A stretch of 64,000 bases of DNA from Neostapfia colusana. Taxonomy: Eukaryota > Streptophyta > Magnoliopsida > Poales > Poaceae. Under the pieces are notes generated by a model that saw only the letters and a program-made list of their open reading frames with translations, made no database searches and was not told the origin of the DNA. Shown here piece after piece: positions 58,406-64,000 of this stretch. Position numbers and translations under genes: made by a program. The stretch spans positions 31,251,944 through 31,315,943 of the forward strand of contig JASWHV010000019.1 of the NCBI GenBank assembly GCA_030760725.1. The letters run 5' to 3'. Within the stretch, counting starts at the first letter, position 1; each line of letters opens with the position of its first letter.

Positions 58406-61400
58406 TGACACGACCCCATTGGTCCTGTCGAGCCAGGATCACGCTGAGGGGTGCTGCGTTGCACAGCACCGTATAACACACGTCAAAGGTACAAAGCGGA
58501 AGCAGAAATTTTATTACATAAACAAGTTTATGAACATGTTTACATCAAAATAAGTTCAGTCTACACTCGCGGGCGTAGACTAAGCATCAAGTGCACGTTC
58601 AGCCCTCGAACGTGTCCTTGCTAGCACACACGCACACTAACTCTGCGGCGTGCACGACTCTCACTCGACGAGGTTCCCCCCCTGGGGTTCCGTCTCCTCT
58701 TCGGGAGTCCCTTCCTCATAGAACCCTGCAAAAGCTTCAAACACAAGCAGTGAGCACGAAGGCTCAACAAGTCTGATTTTTCTTGCCATGTGTATCATGT
58801 GCTACCTCTACCCGAGCAATGTGCCTCTAGTCTATTCTCGCGAGTAGTTCCAACTACTCGACTTGTACCGAATCCTACTCTATCTTAGCAATGCAGTGGC
58901 TAACGAGGTTTTCAATCTTAAACCCAACCCATGGTTTTCTTGGCTATGCAGTTGGGTTTCCAATCAAGACTCTAATGCAAAGAACAATATTCAAAGATGT
59001 GCTCAAAACAATAAACATTTGTAAAAAGGTTAACGCAAACCGGAGCTTGCCTTGCTGCTCTTGGTCGTAGGCTAGCTGTTCCTCCGGAGTAACGAAGTCT
59101 AGGACTTCGGGTTCCTCCTCGACCTTAGCGACTACATGATAAGAGCAATATATGTATTAATTTAAATGCATTGGTATTAACTTTGAAGTTGTGAAGTCTA
59201 TAATCCTTGCTAGACAGACCTAATGACTGTGAAACTTTTACTGTGGCTTGGTTACAACCTAAACAGAGACTTGGTCAAGTTTTAGTTGCAGCAAAGCTCA
59301 ATTGAGCCCTCCACAATTAATTATGTCCTTGACCTTAATTAAAGGCTTTTAGGGTGTTCTAAGGATTTTCATGAAACAAACTATGACTTTCTGAAAACTA
59401 GATTTTCAGAGGGTTCTAATGGGTTTGGTCTCACTTAATTTGGAGGTTCCTAACTAAAGATATGAGCCAAATAATTTCAGCGAAAATTCTGAAAATGTTT
59501 CTGAACATTTTCTATTTTCTCTGGAACAGTTTAACTAATCACACCATTAGGTGGATTAAATGAGCTCAAATGGATCTGACATTTTTATGGTAGTTCAAGG
59601 ATATTTTGGCGAACATCTCAGCAAAATTTCAGGATTTTCCTCCAAAGGATTCTCCAGTTAAAATTCCTAACAGTTTAAACTTTGAGGAATTAATTCTGGA
59701 GAAATAAGGAATTTCATGAAGTGAAACTTGATTTTCTGGAAAGTGCTCAGAGAGCTGAATCCAGCAAAATTTGGTTCACTCAATTTGGAGCTTTCTAGCC
59801 AAAGTTATGAGGATTTGAAATTTGAAGGAAATCTGAAAATCGGGGAAAAGTTTAAACTCGCGCGTGGGCCCAGGGGACACGCGTCGCACGCCGAGGCGAC
59901 AGCACACCGCGGCTCACAATGATTTTATGCGCCAGCACACCCGATCCCGGCCGCAGCCGGATCCCGATTCAAAATATCTCCCGCTGACAGCTGGGGTCCA
60001 CCCCCTTCTTCAACCTCGCGACACCCGCACACCGCCGCCGAGGGATCTCGCCGGAGAGCTCGCTGCCGGCCGCTGTACAGCTCCAAACTTCTCGATTCTG
60101 GCCGCCCCTGCCTACTTTTACTCGGGGAACAGGATCCGAGGGTCAGCTGCTCATGACAACGGCCAGAGCATGGTTGGCGACGAGCCGCCACCTCAGAACG
60201 ACTTCGGCCATGTCGGCTGACTACCCTAGCACCTCAGCTACTTGGGAAACCGGTCGGGGAGCATCAGTGGACCTTAGAGAAGGTAGACATGAGATCGAGG
60301 CCGCCCGTTCGTTCCGCCATTAGTAGACCTCAAATTACGCCGGGCACAGAGGTTCTCCGGCCCAGAGTTGTGAAGGCAACTTGTGCGTTACCGTGTCTAG
60401 ATCGTGTGAGAGCGGCTTGAGGCCCTCTAATCCTTTCTAGAGCATCAATTAAACAGAATCGTACCCGAAGGTCGTTCTGCACACAGAAAGGGGAAAAGTG
60501 GAAATTCGCCGCCGGTGAGCAACCACTCGAGCTGTGGCTCGGGGATGAGCAGCACCGGTCACCCGCGCGTCCAAGTGTGCCTTGGCTCGGGCGTGACAAC
60601 GCCTTGGTTGGGCTGTCCACGAGAGCCCGAGGTGCGGCGGTTCCATGTCCCAAATTTGATCTTTCGGCACAGCCGATATCAATCGGTTTCAACCGAATTC
60701 TAGCAACGGGGAGGATGGAGGAAGGTCTCTAGTACCTTGCTGGGGCTCTGGAGTGGAAGGAGGGAGCTGCGATCGGCGTTCTCCGATCAAGTCCGAGCTG
60801 CGGAAGTTTTCGGCCGGCGCTGAGTTCTTGAGGGGAAGAACGGTGGTGCCTCGGCCGAGGAGGGGGGGGGGGGGGCAGGCGCCTTAAGAAGGCTCTGCAC
60901 CGCCTCACGCCCGCGCGTGGGCATGCAGCTGCTGGCGCGGCGTCTGCCCTCGGTGGCGATCACCGCTACGGCTCGGCAACCCGAGTGAAAAAGTCTCAGT
61001 CGGTTTGATCTGAGCAGTGGCTGACATGTGGGTCCCACCTCCAGTTTTAACCTCTGAAATTTACTCCTAATCACTGTTGTAAACAGTGAACCCCATACTA
61101 CCCCTGGCAATTCAAATTATTCACCCATGAGCCATTTGAATTGATCAAAGTTCAAATGAGGTTTGGTTTGAATGAATTTCAGCACAAGTTCAGTTTGAAA
61201 TTCAAATAAAGTTTGAATTTCTCCCCCTTAGCTCATGTCAAGATCAACTCCAAATGGAGTGAAAATTGGTGGGTGAGCTCACAAAAATGTGCTGAGTAAG
61301 AATATGCCTTTCACTTTTAAATTCATGGGATAAAAACAGTTTGAATTTGAATATGGTTTCAAACTGCCCTCTTCCTAACTATACCCAAACTGACCTCAAA

Positions 61401-61644
61401 AGGTTTTGAATTTGGGTGAAACTTGGCATGGACATCCTTAGTAAAGTGTAGGAGTTTTCATATGTCCAGCCCATCTATATCACATGTTGGAAATACCACT
61501 TTTGCAATGTGTGAGTTTGTTCTCTAATGAGCATGTTGATAATTGTTACTTGCTCTTCATTTGTGTTCATCATTCTTCCTCAAATGAGGTGTGTGGTGTG
61601 GTGATGAACACTGCAAATGTGTGTCAAAAACTGAGGCCCTTACA
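58406..61644 (-). repeat. Family-3 LTR shared by G (as 5' LTR) and H (as 3' LTR)
   Basis: This LTR is 3239 bp; on the plus strand tgacacgacccc...gaggcccttaca, homologous to D. It lacks about 775 bp present in D at roughly 37171-37947. It carries a GC-rich block (59855-60990) with a G14 run (60862-60875), a half-conserved inverted repeat TGACATGTGGGTCCCAC (61022-61038), and the LTR ORF counterpart (exon 1 59131-59051; exon 2 58725-58637, with a TGA in place of TGG). Confidence 0.92.
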
Positions 61645-61679
61645 TTCCTCCCCCCTTAAAAGAATCTCGTCCCGAGATT
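61645..61679 (-). other. Polypurine tract and stem-loop (element H)
   Basis: On the minus strand, AATCTCG-GGA-CGAGATT (61663-61679) is followed by cttttaaggggggaggaa and the LTR start TGTAAGGGCC. Confidence 0.8.
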
Positions 61680-61713
61680 ATAAGGTGAAAATGAGAGAGA
61701 GGACGGTGGAAAA

Positions 61714-64000
61714 TTACCGGATATGCGACGTGAAAAAGTTGGGGTAGTTAGTGCGAAGGAATTCTTCGCTCTCCCATGTCGCTTCGTCCATGGAGTGATT
61801 ACTCCATAGAACCTTGTAGAACCACAACGTACGGTTGCGTGTGGTTCGGGCCTTTTCATCAATAATCTGCACCGGTTCCTCCCGATAGGTGAGATCCGGT
61901 TGCTGTTCTTCAATGTCTTCCAGCTGAACGGTAGTTGATAGCTTGAGACATTTCCTCAGGTGGGAAACGTGAAAGACGTCGTGCACACCGGAAAGTGCTT
62001 CTGGTAACTTCAGCCGGTAAGACACTGATCCACATCTCTCGGTAATCTGAAATGGACCGATGAATCCGGGTGCCAACTTTCCTCTCACCCCAAATCTGTT
62101 TACGCCCTTCATTGGAGACACCCGTAGATATCGTGATCTCCAACTTCGAATTGTAATGGGCGCCTTCTCCGGTCCGCATACTGTTTCTGACGGGATTGAG
62201 CGGCTTTTAGGTTCGCTTGAATTAGTCGAACCTTTTCTTCCGCGTTGTTGACAAGGTCAATCCCGAAGGTAACCCTTTCGCCAGACTCACACCAGTTCAA
62301 TGGGGTGCGGCATTTTCTTCCGTATAGCGCCTCGTACGGCGCCATCTTGATGCTGGCTTGGTACCCATTGTTGTACGAGAACTCGGCTAACGGCAAGTGA
62401 TCATCCCAATTCTTGCCGTGGTCGATAGCGCAAGCTCATAGCATGTCTTCTAGAATCTGATTTACCCGCTCGGTTTGTCCATCCGTCTGCGGGTGGTAGG
62501 CTGAACTACGGATCAGCTTCGTCCCCAAGGCAGCGTGCAGCTGCTCCCAAAAACGGGACACAAATAAAGTTCCCCGATCCGATATGATTGTACGATGTAC
62601 GCCGTACAAGCATAGGATCCGTGAGATGTACAGTTCAGCGTACTTTTTGGCGTTGTAGTTGGTGTTGACCGGGATGAAATGGGCAACTTTGGTGAGCCGA
62701 TCGACGATCACCCACACCGAATCATGTTTCTGTAAGGTGGTGGGTAAACCGATGACGAAATCCATGCTCACGTCCTCCCACTTCCAGGCAGGAATGCCCA
62801 GTGGTTGCAGCAGTCCCGGTTTCCGCATATGATCTGCCTTCACCCTTCGACATGTATCACACTCGGACACGTATTTTGCAACCTCGCGCTTCATCCGTGT
62901 CCACCAAAACTTTCTTCTGAGTTCTTGATACATTTTGTTGCTGCCGGGGTGAATAGAAAACTTTGATAAGTGAGCCTCATCAAAGATTTTCTTCTGTAAT
63001 TCCGGTTTACGGGGTACGACGATCCGGTCCTTGAACCACAGAACGCCGTCTCCGTCCTTCCGGAAACATTTCAACTCTCCACTGTCTACACGTCTCCGCA
63101 AATGTGACATGCCCTTGTCATTCTCCTGGGCTGCCGCTATCTCTTCACGGATGGTGGGGATCAAAGCTAGGTTGTAGAGAGCTCCGTGTGGAAATCACAT
63201 GGAGTGGTGGTTCGCTCTCTTCCAACGGTGTGATGGTCAGATTATTGACGTGTGACTTGCGGCTCAGCGCATCTGCCACTACGTTTGCTTTGCTCGGATG
63301 ATAATGGATCTCTATTTCGTAATCCTTTATCAGTTCTAACCATCTTCGTTGCCTCATGTTCAGCTCCTTCTGAGTTAATATGTACTTGAGGCTTTTGTGG
63401 TCGGTATATAAATGTACGAGGTTACCGAGTAGGTAGTGCCTCCACATCTTTTGTGCAAGTACCACGGCAGCGAGCACCAAGTCGTGAGTTGGATAATTTT
63501 GCTCATGGTTTCTAAGCTGCCGTGATCCATACGCGACCACTCTTCGGTCTTGCATCAGCACACACCCGAGCCCAATGCCGGATGCATCGCAGTACACATC
63601 GAACGGTTTTGTTGTGTTTGGCTGCGCCAAAACCGGTGCTGATGTCAGGTGCTTGACTAAAGCCTTGAATGCTGCTTCACATGTTGGACTCCAAACATAT
63701 TTGGTAGCCTTCTTCAGCAGCTCTGTCATTGGCTTGGCAATCTTCGAGAAGTTCGGGATGAACCTCCGATAATATCCCGCGAGTCCGAGGAAACTCCGTA
63801 CCTCGTGAACAGTTGTCGGGGATTTCCAATTCAGCACTTGAGTGATCTTGCTCGGGTCCACAGCGATACCCTCCACTGAGATGATATGCCCGAGGAAAGG
63901 CACTTGCGATATCCAAAACTCGGATTTGCTGAATTTTGCGTATAACTTGTGATCCCGCAGCCGTTGCAAGACTATACGCAGATGTATCTTGTGATCTTCC
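61714..64000 (-). pseudogene. pol of element H, partial and disrupted
   Basis: From the window edge leftward: the reverse transcriptase connection region (FLGLAGYYRRFIPNFSK), RNase H (DVYCDASGIGLGCVLMQ, YTDHKS, VADALSRK), HHCC finger (HLSKFSIHPGSNK...CDTCRRVK), integrase core (MDFVIGLP, ISDRGTLF, ERVNQ) and chromodomain (WSNHSMDEATWE). The frame shifts near 63160-63195 and again near 62130 (one base lost). An in-frame TGA at 62436 falls where the other copies have arginine. The natural stop is at 61714-61716. Confidence 0.92.

Larger units (their letters stand above)
58406..64000 (-). mobile_element. Element H, family-3 chromovirus, continues beyond the window
   Basis: 3' LTR, polypurine tract, then pol (chromodomain, integrase, RNase H, end of reverse transcriptase) reading leftward from the window edge. 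Its pol is distinct from families 1 and 2 (for example MDFVIGLPTTLQKHDSVW in integrase) and is the only family-3 coding sequence in view. Confidence 0.92.

Noticed and set aside
60862..60875. G14 run in the H LTR as a quadruplex element
   Set aside because: Single homopolymer, not four spaced runs, and absent from the related D LTR; also a likely site of sequencing error.

Overview
This 64 kb window consists entirely of nested Ty3/gypsy LTR retrotransposons, as in the repeat-rich intergenic DNA of a large plant genome. I see no host gene, tRNA or rRNA gene. The gag-pol proteins (CCHC Gag, aspartic protease, FIDD reverse transcriptase, RNase H, DD35E integrase, C-terminal chromodomain), the very long LTRs (3.2-4.3 kb) and the initiator-tRNA-Met primer site TGGTATCAGAGC fit the Tekay/Del chromovirus clade. 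GC-rich LTR blocks flanked by GTGGGNCCCAC suggest a grass (inference; species not identifiable).

The layout is a set of boxes within boxes. Outermost is element C (minus strand, 25436-56359 plus sequence left of the window). Its 3' LTR was split by element B (minus, up to 25435). B's 3' LTR was in turn split by element A (plus, 1-13427; its 5' LTR is cut by the window start). The 5' leader of C carries a solo LTR, D (plus, 34146-52937, TSD tttta). D is itself split by a 14.6 kb element, E (plus, 38007-52621, TSD tctat). The 5' LTR of C is interrupted at 56360 by a truncated plus-strand LTR, F. F is joined to a minus-strand block in which one LTR (58406-61644) has internal element sequence on both sides: G leader to the left, H pol to the right.

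Three families are recognisable: family 1 (A, C and the internal region of E), family 2 (B) and family 3 (D, G/H). E has a recombinant LTR, family-3-like in its first half and family-1-like in its second half. Every gag-pol is broken. E is the least damaged (two stops and an integrase catalytic Asp changed to Asn), and its LTRs differ by about 1% in the stretch compared by eye. A and B differ by about 3%, and C by about 4-5%, in agreement with the nesting order.

Three conserved features are not explained by gag-pol. (1) A possible two-exon reading frame lies inside the LTRs, and copies in independent elements differ almost only at third codon positions. (2) A possible leader intron has its donor about 190 nt after the 5' LTR and its acceptor at the gag ATG. 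(3) A perfect stem-loop sits next to the polypurine tract in all five elements where that region is visible.
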